A model generated the notes under the pieces. It was not told where the DNA came from. It saw only the letters and a list, made by a program, of their open reading frames with translations, and did no database searches. Position numbers and translations under genes: made by a program. Source: Thalassotalea sp. HSM 43 (lineage in GTDB: Bacteria > Pseudomonadota > Gammaproteobacteria > Enterobacterales > Alteromonadaceae). From it: a DNA stretch of 64,000 nt. How positions within the stretch are numbered: position 1 is the first letter of the stretch; every line of letters begins with the position of its first letter. The stretch spans positions 3,868,302 to 3,932,301 of the forward strand of contig NZ_CP038493.1 of assembly GCF_004752005.1 (NCBI RefSeq), given 5' to 3'. This document shows, piece by piece, positions 37,600 to 44,316 of the stretch.

Positions 37600-37892
37600 C
37601 TATTTAAAAAATAATCTAGAAGAGTCCTAGATTTATATTTTACTCAGCAGAAACACAAGCATTCGAATTAGTTTCAGCAAATTTATTTTGTAACCGACCA
37701 AAAAAACACCTCATTTATCAATAATGCGTGAAATACGGCATTTTTCCGCCTTTGCCCATTACCGATCATTCCAAGACCCTCTATCATGTTGATTTAGTTG
37801 TACTAAAACAGTTATCCTATTTTCTTTTACTGAATAGATGGAAATTAGCCCTGTGCAAACATGGAATTTTTCCTTCTAATAAACTGTTATGT
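37600..37892 (+). other. Gene-free left flank of the cassette array with candidate attI-like junction
   Basis: About 290 bp without a credible gene; no integrase frame is present on either strand. The first cassette begins at G/TTATGTGCC (37886-37892), whose complement GGCACATAAC ends that cassette at 38298-38307, so the recombination point is fixed. The bases just left of it (CTAATAAACTGTTATGT, 37876-37892) recall the layout of an attI core (CTAAAACAAAGTTAGGC in class 1 integrons); this likeness is weak. Confidence 0.35.
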
Positions 37893-37901
37893 GCCTAAAG
37901 T

Positions 37902-38306
37902 ATGAATCTAAGCTCGGTTAATCAATTTATAATAACTTTATCCGCTGGAATTACGGCAATAGATTTCGCATATCTGCCGTCAAAACATGAATTGTCTTTA
38001 TCGCTTTATATCGTTCCATTAGCGCTAATTTTTATATTTCTATTGTCTTTGTTAACCTCAAAGCGGAATTATAAAATCGCAGCTTTTAAAATTATGCTTA
38101 CATATTCAATGTACAGTGCAATGTTTGTTGGTATCCTCGTTCCATTTGGGCAAGCCATTTCATATTTATTTGAGTCAGGCTTTAATTTTCAAGGCTGGCT
38201 AAATATTTACAGTAAGTGGGCTTTAATGCAATTCGGTTCAGGTGTTATATTTAGCATAATGTCGCTCTTTGCTTTTTTCGGTTTAAAGCGTAATATCGGC
38301 ACATAA
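37902..38306 (+). CDS. Cassette 1: hypothetical membrane protein
   Basis: 134 residues with about four membrane segments (residues 10-25, 32-50, 60-90, 105-130) and a basic C-terminus. The cassette begins at 37887 and the stop codon TAA is part of the R'' half-site (CACATAAC) of attC 1. No homologue is recognised; the function is unknown, as is usual for chromosomal integron cassettes. The ribosome site is weak. Confidence 0.7.
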   Translation: MNLSSVNQFIITLSAGITAIDFAYLPSKHELSLSLYIVPLALIFIFLLSLLTSKRNYKIAAFKIMLTYSMYSAMFVGILVPFGQAISYLFESGFNFQGWLNIYSKWALMQFGSGVIFSIMSLFAFFGLKRNIGT

Positions 38307-38398
38307 CAAGCTAATTAATAAGGACAAAAAACAGTTGGCTGTTTTCGTTCCTCAACATTTTAGCCAACAATTTTTTGCCCATTATTAGGGCGTTAGGT
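38301..38398 (+). repeat. attC site 1 (type I)
   Basis: R'' ACATAAC at the left, central imperfect palindrome with TTGGCT and AGCCAA arms, and R' GTTAGGT at 38392-38398. Length about 98 bp. Confidence 0.85.
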
Positions 38399-38402
38399 GT
38401 TA

Positions 38403-38684
38403 ATGAATTCTCGCACATTATCTACATTAGAATTTTATATTAGCGGCATGCTTATAGTTATTGCTGTAGCTCTTTTTATAAATTCGTATTTTTGTTTCTT
38501 TAATAAAGATTCGTGTGGAATGGTTGAGCCATTAGTGGGAACTTATATTTTAACTTTGGCTATTCCTCTATTAATTGCAGGCTGGTTACATCGCAAACAG
38601 AAGAAGATCTTAGCGGCAATGGCTTATTTTCCTATTGTGATAGTGGTTTTAACTTCAGTGGGTCAAGTAATGCAGTGGTGGTAA
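38403..38684 (+). CDS. Cassette 2: hypothetical small membrane protein
   Basis: 93 residues with three hydrophobic segments (about 13-30, 44-62, 70-90) and a basic loop WLHRKQKK. The cassette starts with TTAGGTG and ends with CACCTAAC, which are complementary. ATG at 38403 is preferred; a GTG inside R' (38397) is in frame. No ribosome site is seen. Function unknown. Confidence 0.65.
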   Translation: MNSRTLSTLEFYISGMLIVIAVALFINSYFCFFNKDSCGMVEPLVGTYILTLAIPLLIAGWLHRKQKKILAAMAYFPIVIVVLTSVGQVMQWW

Positions 38685-38685
38685 C

Positions 38686-38784
38686 ACCTAACAAGACAAT
38701 CAAGCAGGAATTTTAAAGTTGGTAGGTTCCGCTTCGCTTCACATTATAACCAACTATTAAAAGCCTCTTATTGAGGCGTTATGT
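38686..38784 (+). repeat. attC site 2 (type II)
   Basis: R'' ACCTAAC, a central part with AGTTGGT and ACCAACT arms around GTTCCGCTTCGCTTCACATT, and R' GTTATGT at 38778-38784. Confidence 0.85.
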
Positions 38785-38805
38785 GTAATCAAGGGTTCGG
38801 TGTGA

Positions 38806-39177
38806 ATGGAAAGGGTTGAGTTTAAACCACCAAGCGATATAGAAATTTCTGAGGCACAACAGAAATTAGGTTTTACGTTTCCAAACGATTATATCGACTT
38901 TATCAAATCTGGTTATGACCTTGGAAACGCTCCAATGGAAGCTCTAGAAATCAATAACGCTTCAAGTCACCTTGATATCTATTCCGCAATTGCGGATGCT
39001 AAAAAATTCTATAAACTTCCCGATGAATTGCTTCCAATTTGTGAAGACAACTCTGATTACTACTGCCTGAATAAATCAGGGCAAGTAGTCTTTTGGTCAC
39101 ATAATGGCTTAACTGATGAAATGTGGCAAAATACAAAAGAGTGGCGTAATCAAATGATTGCAGAGGCTTTAGAGTAA
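38806..39177 (+). CDS. Cassette 3: SMI1/KNR4 (SUKH) family protein
   Basis: 123 residues. The SUKH fold is recognised by the N-terminal EISEAQQKLGFTFPNDYIDFIKSG pattern (E..LG..LP.DY..FL...G), the middle LPICEDNSDYYCLN segment (family: I....GG..Y.L) and the terminal SFxxxL-like EWRNQMIAEALE. In polymorphic toxin systems SUKH proteins are often immunity proteins; here no toxin is adjacent. The cassette ends (TTATGTGT/ACACATAAC) match. Confidence 0.8.
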   Translation: MERVEFKPPSDIEISEAQQKLGFTFPNDYIDFIKSGYDLGNAPMEALEINNASSHLDIYSAIADAKKFYKLPDELLPICEDNSDYYCLNKSGQVVFWSHNGLTDEMWQNTKEWRNQMIAEALE

Positions 39178-39182
39178 ATTAC

Positions 39183-39284
39183 ACATAACAAGTAAATTAA
39201 GCGGGACTGCTAACAGTTGGCTCGGTTTCGCTTCGCTTCACATTTTAGCCAACAGTTAATCAGCCCCTTATTTGGGCGTTATAT
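39183..39284 (+). repeat. attC site 3 (type I)
   Basis: R'' ACATAAC, CAGTTGGCT/AGCCAACAG arms, R' GTTATAT at 39278-39284. Confidence 0.85.
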
Positions 39285-39297
39285 GCCTTGAGGAATT

Positions 39298-39699
39298 ATG
39301 CATACCACTCTAAATCAATGGCTCAATGAACTAGAGGTTGAAACAGAAATAGTCCAGTCAACTGACATTAATGAAGAAGCTAATTCAAATTTAGTAACCT
39401 TTGGAATTAACGAAAGCTTGCTTAAAGAATGGGGGCGTGGCTCTCTTGAAGATTTCATTGGTAAATGTGCCGAACTGTTTAATTCAAAAAATACGAAAAA
39501 AACCATGATCTTTTACTCGTGGTTCGATGATATGGCTGGGCAGATTAGGATATCGGCGGTAAGTGAGTCCCATGGAAAGCTTCCGTTTGGTTGCATCATT
39601 CACGATGTCAAACTTAATGAGTTAATTAAAAATATTAACTTTGAAACTTCAGATGTTGCGGAGCCGTATACGTTAAAAGTTTGGCAAAAAGGCATATAA
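39298..39699 (+). CDS. Cassette 4: hypothetical protein
   Basis: 133-residue soluble acidic protein. A good ribosome site, GAGGAATT, precedes the ATG. No domain is recognised; the mixed alpha/beta pattern with KTMIFYSWFDDMAGQIRISAV suggests a globular fold. The stop TAA falls in R'' of attC 4 (ATATAAC). Confidence 0.7.
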   Translation: MHTTLNQWLNELEVETEIVQSTDINEEANSNLVTFGINESLLKEWGRGSLEDFIGKCAELFNSKNTKKTMIFYSWFDDMAGQIRISAVSESHGKLPFGCIIHDVKLNELIKNINFETSDVAEPYTLKVWQKGI

Positions 39700-39795
39700 C
39701 AAGTCGCTCAAGTGGGAAAATTTACAGTTGGCTTTTTCTCACTCCGTTCGTTATTTTAGCCAACTTATAAATTTCCCCTTAGCGGGGCGTTATAT
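39694..39795 (+). repeat. attC site 4 (type I)
   Basis: R'' ATATAAC, ACAGTTGGCT and AGCCAACT arms, R' GTTATAT at 39789-39795. Confidence 0.85.
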
Positions 39796-40087
39796 GCACA
39801 TGGAAAGTATGCTCGAATCTATTAAATCACTAGCCACAGAAATTGCTTTAGACTTGCGAACGCATGATCTATTAGAACAAGCTTTAATGCTTGAGTCTCA
39901 AATAGATTTGCTTGACCAAGCTGACAATCAAATTAATGCTTTAAATGAGATCGAAGGCTTGTGTCATGTGAAAGCTTTTGGGGATCTTTATCTAGAGTCT
40001 TTTGAAGGCTGGGATTGGCCAAGTAAAGTTTGTAAATTAGGTCAGGCTTGTAAAAAGCACCGATTAAAAATTGAAAAGTGCATATAA
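39794..40087 (+). CDS. Cassette 5: hypothetical helical protein, copy A of a duplicated cassette
   Basis: 97 residues, mainly helical, rich in Leu, Asp and Glu, with a basic C-terminus containing three Cys. The ATG at 39794 lies within the R' sequence GTTATATG and the TAA lies within R'' ATATAAC, so the frame fills the whole cassette. A second ATG at 39800 is possible. The GGGGCG of the upstream attC is the only purine-rich stretch that could act as ribosome site. The gene at 41029 is identical. Function unknown. Confidence 0.7.
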   Translation: MHMESMLESIKSLATEIALDLRTHDLLEQALMLESQIDLLDQADNQINALNEIEGLCHVKAFGDLYLESFEGWDWPSKVCKLGQACKKHRLKIEKCI

Positions 40088-40181
40088 CAAGCTGTTAAAC
40101 AAGGACAAAATACAGTTGGCTTTTGCTCCTTGGTCGCTTATTTTAGCCAACTATATTTTGCCTGTTAACAGGGCGTTAGCT
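40082..40181 (+). repeat. attC site 5 (type I)
   Basis: R'' ATATAAC, ACAGTTGGCT/AGCCAACTAT arms, R' GTTAGCT at 40175-40181. Identical to attC 8 up to the GGGCG before R'. Confidence 0.85.
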
Positions 40182-40202
40182 GTACAAGGATACCTCTCGA
40201 CT

Positions 40203-40472
40203 ATGGAAGATGACTTCAAATCATTAGTTATAAGTTTTCTTAAAGAGCAGTTAACTGAAACTGAATTCATGACAAGTTTTATTAAATTGTGGAATGAAAG
40301 TCGAGATTCAGGTGCTCTAAGCGGTTCTGATCCTGTAGTAACTCGAATATTGGATCGTATATTTACTAGTTGCGATGCTTTTGAGCTAAACCCAGAACCA
40401 CCATTTGAAATTGGTGCAATAGAATTTAAAGCTGAAGTTAAAGACATGGCCTATTTAGCCTGGGGTTTATAA
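40203..40472 (+). CDS. Cassette 6: colicin D immunity-like protein
   Basis: 89 residues. The pattern FLKEQLTETEFMTSFIKLWNESRDSG, then LDRIFTSCDAFELNPEPP, then IEFKAEVKDMAYLAW, follows the Colicin_immun family (bacterial self-protective colicin-like immunity), which neutralises tRNase toxins such as colicin D. The start is taken as the ATG at 40203, inside the cassette that begins at 40176; a longer frame reaching into the previous attC is not believed. No cognate toxin is in the window. Confidence 0.65.
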   Translation: MEDDFKSLVISFLKEQLTETEFMTSFIKLWNESRDSGALSGSDPVVTRILDRIFTSCDAFELNPEPPFEIGAIEFKAEVKDMAYLAWGL

Positions 40473-40477
40473 AGTAC

Positions 40478-40578
40478 AGCTAACAAGACAATCAAGCAGG
40501 AATTTTAAGAGTTGGTAGAGTTCCGCTTCGCTTCACATTTTAACCAACTATTAAAAGCCTCTTATTGAGGCGTTATAT
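40478..40578 (+). repeat. attC site 6 (type II)
   Basis: R'' AGCTAAC (matching the cassette start TTAGCT), central GTTCCGCTTCGCTTCACATT, R' GTTATAT at 40572-40578. Confidence 0.85.
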
Positions 40579-40592
40579 TTTCAGGAGGATAG

Positions 40593-40928
40593 GTGATTAA
40601 CGAATACGCAATGTCATATGTTTGCTTTGAATGCTGCAAATCTTTTATGCGTCAATTACCTAAACCAGAGAGAAATCCAGAAACCATGACGTGTCCTGAT
40701 TGTGGAAACCATAGCTATAACTTTGGACGCCATTTTAAGCCACCGAAAAAGAGTGATAAAAAACAATGGGACAAGATTCGTTTCTTGTTCAAACATGGTT
40801 TTAGATTCCAAAAAATTCGTAATAACCCGGACAATTATTATGACACGGTTCCTTTCCCGAAAACGTTAGAGCAGGCCAAAGAGTTTGTTGTTAAGTATAA
40901 AAAATTTAGTATAGAAAGCTGGGCTTAA
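40593..40928 (+). CDS. Cassette 7: zinc-ribbon hypothetical protein
   Basis: 111 residues. It begins with GTG behind a strong AGGAGG site (4 nt spacer). A Cys pair C-x2-C (CFEC) and a second pair (CPDC) form a probable zinc ribbon at residues 11-37; the rest is very basic (PPKKSDKKQWDK, HGFRF). It could bind nucleic acid. An ATG six codons in is the alternative start. Confidence 0.75.
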   Translation: MINEYAMSYVCFECCKSFMRQLPKPERNPETMTCPDCGNHSYNFGRHFKPPKKSDKKQWDKIRFLFKHGFRFQKIRNNPDNYYDTVPFPKTLEQAKEFVVKYKKFSIESWA

Positions 40929-40929
40929 A

Positions 40930-41030
40930 ATATAACAAGTCAATCAAGCAGGAATTTTAACAGTTGGTAAGGTTCCGCTTCGCTTCACATTATAACCAAC
41001 TATTAAAAACCTCTTATTGAGGCGTTATAT
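40930..41030 (+). repeat. attC site 7 (type II)
   Basis: R'' ATATAAC, AGTTGGT/ACCAACT arms, R' GTTATAT at 41024-41030. Confidence 0.85.
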
Positions 41031-41322
41031 GCACATGGAAAGTATGCTCGAATCTATTAAATCACTAGCCACAGAAATTGCTTTAGACTTGCGAACGCAT
41101 GATCTATTAGAACAAGCTTTAATGCTTGAGTCTCAAATAGATTTGCTTGACCAAGCTGACAATCAAATTAATGCTTTAAATGAGATCGAAGGCTTGTGTC
41201 ATGTGAAAGCTTTTGGGGATCTTTATCTAGAGTCTTTTGAAGGCTGGGATTGGCCAAGTAAAGTTTGTAAATTAGGTCAGGCTTGTAAAAAGCACCGATT
41301 AAAAATTGAAAAGTGCATATAA
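41029..41322 (+). CDS. Cassette 8: hypothetical helical protein, copy B of the duplicated cassette
   Basis: Identical in sequence to the gene at 39794-40087, including the ATG within R' and the TAA within R''. The identity covers the whole cassette (about 386 bp, 41025-41410 against 39790-40175) and includes its attC. Two other cassettes lie between the copies. Function unknown. Confidence 0.7.
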   Translation: MHMESMLESIKSLATEIALDLRTHDLLEQALMLESQIDLLDQADNQINALNEIEGLCHVKAFGDLYLESFEGWDWPSKVCKLGQACKKHRLKIEKCI

Positions 41323-41416
41323 CAAGCTGTTAAACAAGGACAAAATACAGTTGGCTTTTGCTCCTTGGTCGCTTATTTTAGCCAACTATATTTTGCCTGT
41401 TAACAGGGCGTTATGT
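41317..41416 (+). repeat. attC site 8 (type I)
   Basis: Same as attC 5 except for the R' end: R'' ATATAAC, R' GTTATGT at 41410-41416. Confidence 0.85.
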
Positions 41417-41431
41417 GTTTAGGGATAACTA

Positions 41432-41671
41432 GTGCCACAAACTGTTCAACATTTTTTAGACATTTATCAGCTAAGAAAATCAATGCAAGAAGATGGAATC
41501 ACAAATCCTTCTGAGCAAGTTAAAGAATTCACTTCGAGTTTTGTTCAAGCATTAGAAAAGCATGATTGTGATGAGTTAGTTGAAATAGTTAAGCTTGAGT
41601 CAGGAATTAGGCAATTTGTGCTTATAAAAACCGGAACCGTCTTGGGTGAGTTACCCGCGAACAACACATAA
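41432..41671 (+). CDS. Cassette 9: small hypothetical protein
   Basis: 79 residues starting with GTG at 41432 behind AGGGAT. Soluble and helical in its first half (VQHFLDIYQLRKSMQEDG), with a beta-like tail. The TAA is inside R'' ACATAAC. No family is recognised. Confidence 0.6.
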   Translation: MPQTVQHFLDIYQLRKSMQEDGITNPSEQVKEFTSSFVQALEKHDCDELVEIVKLESGIRQFVLIKTGTVLGELPANNT

Positions 41672-41765
41672 CAAGTCAATCAAGCGGGAAAATTTACAGT
41701 TGGCTGTTTTCGCTCCGCTCAACATTTTAGCCAACTACAAATTTCCCCTTATTGGGGCGTTAGGT
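41666..41765 (+). repeat. attC site 9 (type I)
   Basis: R'' ACATAAC, ACAGTTGGCT/AGCCAACTA arms, R' GTTAGGT at 41759-41765. Confidence 0.85.
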
Positions 41766-41776
41766 GTTTATCGAAC

Positions 41777-42076
41777 ATGGAAGTAATCGAGAGTGTAGAA
41801 ATACTTGAAAACGGTCAATTGATATTAGTTTTAGCTAGTGGTGGAAGTCCTAGTTATGAACATATTTATCGCGAAGCCGCAGAAGTAAAATGGGATACTA
41901 ATCTAAAAGCATTTACTTCTCCACCACCACGAGAGTGGAGTCATTCTGATTGGTTTCATCATATTGTCAAAGTCGCAAAAAATTGCAGTATTAATTTAAG
42001 TTTAAATAGTGAAACTATTTGGGTTAATATTCCAAACAACGTTAAAGAACAAATGGTTGCGGGTAAAAACACCTAA
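41777..42076 (+). CDS. Cassette 10: hypothetical protein
   Basis: 99 residues. An N-terminal beta-rich part (VEILENGQLILVLASGG) is followed by YREAAEVKWD and a Trp-rich SHSDWFHHI segment. No domain is recognised. The TAA of the stop lies within R'' ACCTAAC of attC 10, and the cassette begins TTAGGTGTT, its complement. Confidence 0.65.
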   Translation: MEVIESVEILENGQLILVLASGGSPSYEHIYREAAEVKWDTNLKAFTSPPPREWSHSDWFHHIVKVAKNCSINLSLNSETIWVNIPNNVKEQMVAGKNT

Positions 42077-42171
42077 CAAGGCAATTAAGCAGGAATTTTA
42101 ACAGTTGGTAGGGTTCCGCTTCGCTTCACATTATAACCAACTATTAAAAGCCTCTTATTGAGGCGTTATAA
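42071..42171 (+). repeat. attC site 10 (type II)
   Basis: R'' ACCTAAC, AGTTGGT/ACCAACT arms, R' GTTATAA at 42165-42171. Confidence 0.85.
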
Positions 42172-42190
42172 GCCCATAAGGATTCTGGTC

Positions 42191-42601
42191 TTGCGAAATG
42201 TACTAATTGTTCTTGTCTTATTATTAAGCTGTTTTGTAAGTTACAAATTCGGCAACTCACAGGCAGTTATCAATAAACAAAATGAAAATTTAGGCGCGAT
42301 CATAACAATGCAATCGCTTATGTATGATCAACAACCTAAAGTTCGCTTACTTAGTGCAATTTATGAAAATATTGAAGAAGATCCAGAATTAGCTAAAAAG
42401 AACATAAAGTTAGCTTTAATTTTAACTTACGAAGATGATGTTCGATTAAAATCGGTGTTTAACGAATACTTAGGAACAAATCACCATGCCATTAAAACCA
42501 ATATGGCTATTGATGATTTTTTTATTAAGTACCCTATCTCTCAATGCAAAAACACCCCTAAAAACAATTTAATGAGTTGTAATATTAAAAAGGGCTTATA
42601 A
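42191..42601 (+). CDS. Cassette 11: hypothetical membrane-anchored protein
   Basis: 136 residues from TTG at 42191, which has AAGGA 8-11 nt upstream; the frame is open further into the attC but the cassette itself begins at 42166. One membrane segment (residues about 4-22) is followed by a helical extracytoplasmic domain with two Cys near the C-terminus (SQCKN, MSCN). The cassette ends are complementary over ten bases (GTTATAAGCC/GGCTTATAAC), and the stop TAA is in R''. Function unknown. Confidence 0.65.
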   Translation: MRNVLIVLVLLLSCFVSYKFGNSQAVINKQNENLGAIITMQSLMYDQQPKVRLLSAIYENIEEDPELAKKNIKLALILTYEDDVRLKSVFNEYLGTNHHAIKTNMAIDDFFIKYPISQCKNTPKNNLMSCNIKKGL

Positions 42602-42698
42602 CAAGCCAATTAAGTGCGGGACTGCTAAAGCTTGGCTCAGTTCCACTTCGTTACACATTTTAGCCAAGCATTATCAGCCTCTTATTGGGGCGTTATAC
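42596..42698 (+). repeat. attC site 11 (type I variant)
   Basis: R'' TTATAAC, GCTTGGCT/AGCCAAGC arms, R' GTTATAC at 42692-42698. Confidence 0.85.
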
Positions 42699-42714
42699 GT
42701 CAAAGAGGGATTTA

Positions 42715-43161
42715 ATGGACGACAATGAGAAGCTTCGGAGATTTTTAAAAACTGAGGAAGCATTGAAAGATATTCTGTATATGTATTACACGTGCTTTGA
42801 TTACAGCTCCTTGTTCACTGACATGGGAACCGAAGATGGAAATTTCGACCCATATTATTTCATTGACTGTGGTGAATGTGAAACGGGTTACCCTATAGAT
42901 TATGAATTACTCCATCATGGTTCTGCTATCAAAATATCTTGTCGTATTTTACAGGCTTGGGAGCAAGGTGGTTATAAAGGGTATAACTCCGACGGTCTTA
43001 CAGCCGAGAAAGAACTTATCTCCAATGGTCGAATGGATCATATTCCTGAATTAAGAGAATACATATTGGCCTCTCTAAATTCGCACGATGAGGGGTTATC
43101 TCAAGGCGCAGCAATATACAAAAAGTACGTTTTGGGCTTCTTTCAAGGTTTAACAAAATGA
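42715..43161 (+). CDS. Cassette 12: hypothetical protein
   Basis: 148 residues from the ATG at 42715, behind AGAGGGA. Soluble and acidic, with Tyr/Phe-rich YMYYTCFDYSSLF and FIDCGECETGYP and four Cys, of which the pair in DCGECE might bind metal. No family is recognised. The cassette starts TTATACGTC and ends GACGTATAAC. Confidence 0.65.
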   Translation: MDDNEKLRRFLKTEEALKDILYMYYTCFDYSSLFTDMGTEDGNFDPYYFIDCGECETGYPIDYELLHHGSAIKISCRILQAWEQGGYKGYNSDGLTAEKELISNGRMDHIPELREYILASLNSHDEGLSQGAAIYKKYVLGFFQGLTK

Positions 43162-43162
43162 C

Positions 43163-43250
43163 GTATAACAAACCATTCAACCGGAACTATACTCGCTGGC
43201 TGGTGCTCGTGTATCGCAAATATAACCAGAAAATCTGTAGGGCGTTATGG
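43163..43250 (+). repeat. attC site 12 (divergent, 88 bp)
   Basis: R'' GTATAAC and R' GTTATGG (43244-43250) are clear, but the central part is unlike the other twelve: CTGGCTGGT and ATAACCAG replace the shared arms. Confidence 0.75.
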
Positions 43251-43678
43251 ACCACATGAATATTGAGCCTAGATTCGTAACATACATTGTTTCATCATTT
43301 GCAGGATATTGGTTAGCGTTCGTTGGAGCTGCGATACTAGTTTCTATCTTTGATAGTGAAATGGTTTTGGCGTTAATACCAATTTTATTTTTTTCACTTT
43401 TTATCGCTGTCGGCGTAACACTAGTATCATCGATTGTTGGATATCCGACGTTTCGTTATGTATTTAAAAAGCTTAAATTATCAGCTATTTCCAAGTTGTT
43501 TATAGCTGGTGCGGGATCTTGTGTTGTTTCCGTTTTAGGTTTCGCTCTATTGTTTAATTACTTTATCCATGGTGTCTCCGATATTGATTCCATTATTCAA
43601 ACTAGCATTGGTATATTGACGTTTTGCGTATTAGTAGTTCCATGTTCAGCTTTAGTTTATTGGATGATTGAGCGATGA
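43247..43678 (+). CDS. Cassette 13: hypothetical membrane protein
   Basis: 143 residues with four hydrophobic segments (about 12-35, 40-65, 80-105, 118-140). The ATG at 43247 is part of R' (GTTATGG); a second ATG lies three codons on. No homologue is recognised. The stop TGA lies just before R'' of attC 13. Confidence 0.65.
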   Translation: MDHMNIEPRFVTYIVSSFAGYWLAFVGAAILVSIFDSEMVLALIPILFFSLFIAVGVTLVSSIVGYPTFRYVFKKLKLSAISKLFIAGAGSCVVSVLGFALLFNYFIHGVSDIDSIIQTSIGILTFCVLVVPCSALVYWMIER

Positions 43679-43679
43679 G

Positions 43680-43779
43680 CTATAACAAGACAATCAAGCA
43701 GGATTTTTAACCGTTGTCTGAGTCCGCTTTTCTTCACATTTTAACAAATTGTTTTTAGTCTATTATTAGAGCGTTATAC
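43680..43779 (+). repeat. attC site 13 (type II, partly decayed)
   Basis: R'' CTATAAC and the CAATCAAGCAGG block are kept, while the arms (CCGTTGTCTGAG, TTTTAACAAATTG) have drifted. R' GTTATAC at 43773-43779. This is the last clear attC. Confidence 0.75.
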
Positions 43780-43798
43780 GTCAGAAAATCCATTTCCT

Positions 43799-44269
43799 AT
43801 GAGTAATCATAATATTAGAAAAGCTGTTATTGGCGATTTACGTGAAATCCAATCTATAGCACGTAGAACAATAGATAAATGCTATCGTTCTTTTTTAGGA
43901 GATGGTGGTGTGGATTGGTATATCAATAGCGGAGAGTCAGATAAAGAGCTTGAAAAGCACTTATCAAATTCCTTTGTTTTAGAGCAAGATACACAGCTAC
44001 TCGGTTTTTCTATTGTTTTCGACAATTTTATTCATCTTATGATGATTGACGAAAAGTTTCATCGTTCAGGTTTAGGAAAATTGTTACTTACATTTTCAGA
44101 AGCTGAATTAACTCGGTCTGGTAATTCAATCATAAAATTAGAAACTTTTGAGGGAAATACACAAGCAATTAATTTTTATTTAAAAAATAATTGGGTGATC
44201 AGTAAAAAAGAAGCAGATCCTGAATTTGGTTTTGTCCGAGTGTTTTTTGAAAAAAATGTAAACCCATAA
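43799..44269 (+). CDS. Cassette 14: GNAT family N-acetyltransferase, terminal cassette without attC
   Basis: 156 residues. IRKAVIGDLREIQSIARRTID is the GNAT N-terminal helix pair; LMMIDEKFHRSGLGKLLLTFSE carries the acetyl-CoA loop (Q/RxxGxG/A, here RSGLGK); FEGNTQAINFYLKNNW is the C-terminal unit. The cassette begins TTATACGTC, but the complementary GACGTATAAC is missing after the stop, so its own attC is lost. Substrate unknown. Confidence 0.8.
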   Translation: MSNHNIRKAVIGDLREIQSIARRTIDKCYRSFLGDGGVDWYINSGESDKELEKHLSNSFVLEQDTQLLGFSIVFDNFIHLMMIDEKFHRSGLGKLLLTFSEAELTRSGNSIIKLETFEGNTQAINFYLKNNWVISKKEADPEFGFVRVFFEKNVNP

Positions 44270-44316
44270 TTAGGGTCGTGTCTTTTTGAGGATTTAATAA
44301 ACATGGAATTTATATC

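Noticed and set aside
37600-37885. Possible integron integrase gene between tRNA-Ser and the first cassette
   Set aside because: Under 300 bp and closed in all frames at useful length; no integrase motif was seen.
40071-40202. N-terminal extension of the colicin D immunity-like gene into the previous attC
   Set aside because: The extension would be translated attC sequence; the cassette boundary at 40176 and the ATG at 40203 fit better.
37886-43779. CRISPR array reading of the regular repeats
   Set aside because: Units are about 100 bp, imperfect and palindromic with complementary outer half-sites, and are separated by open reading frames; this is attC, not CRISPR, and no cas gene is present.
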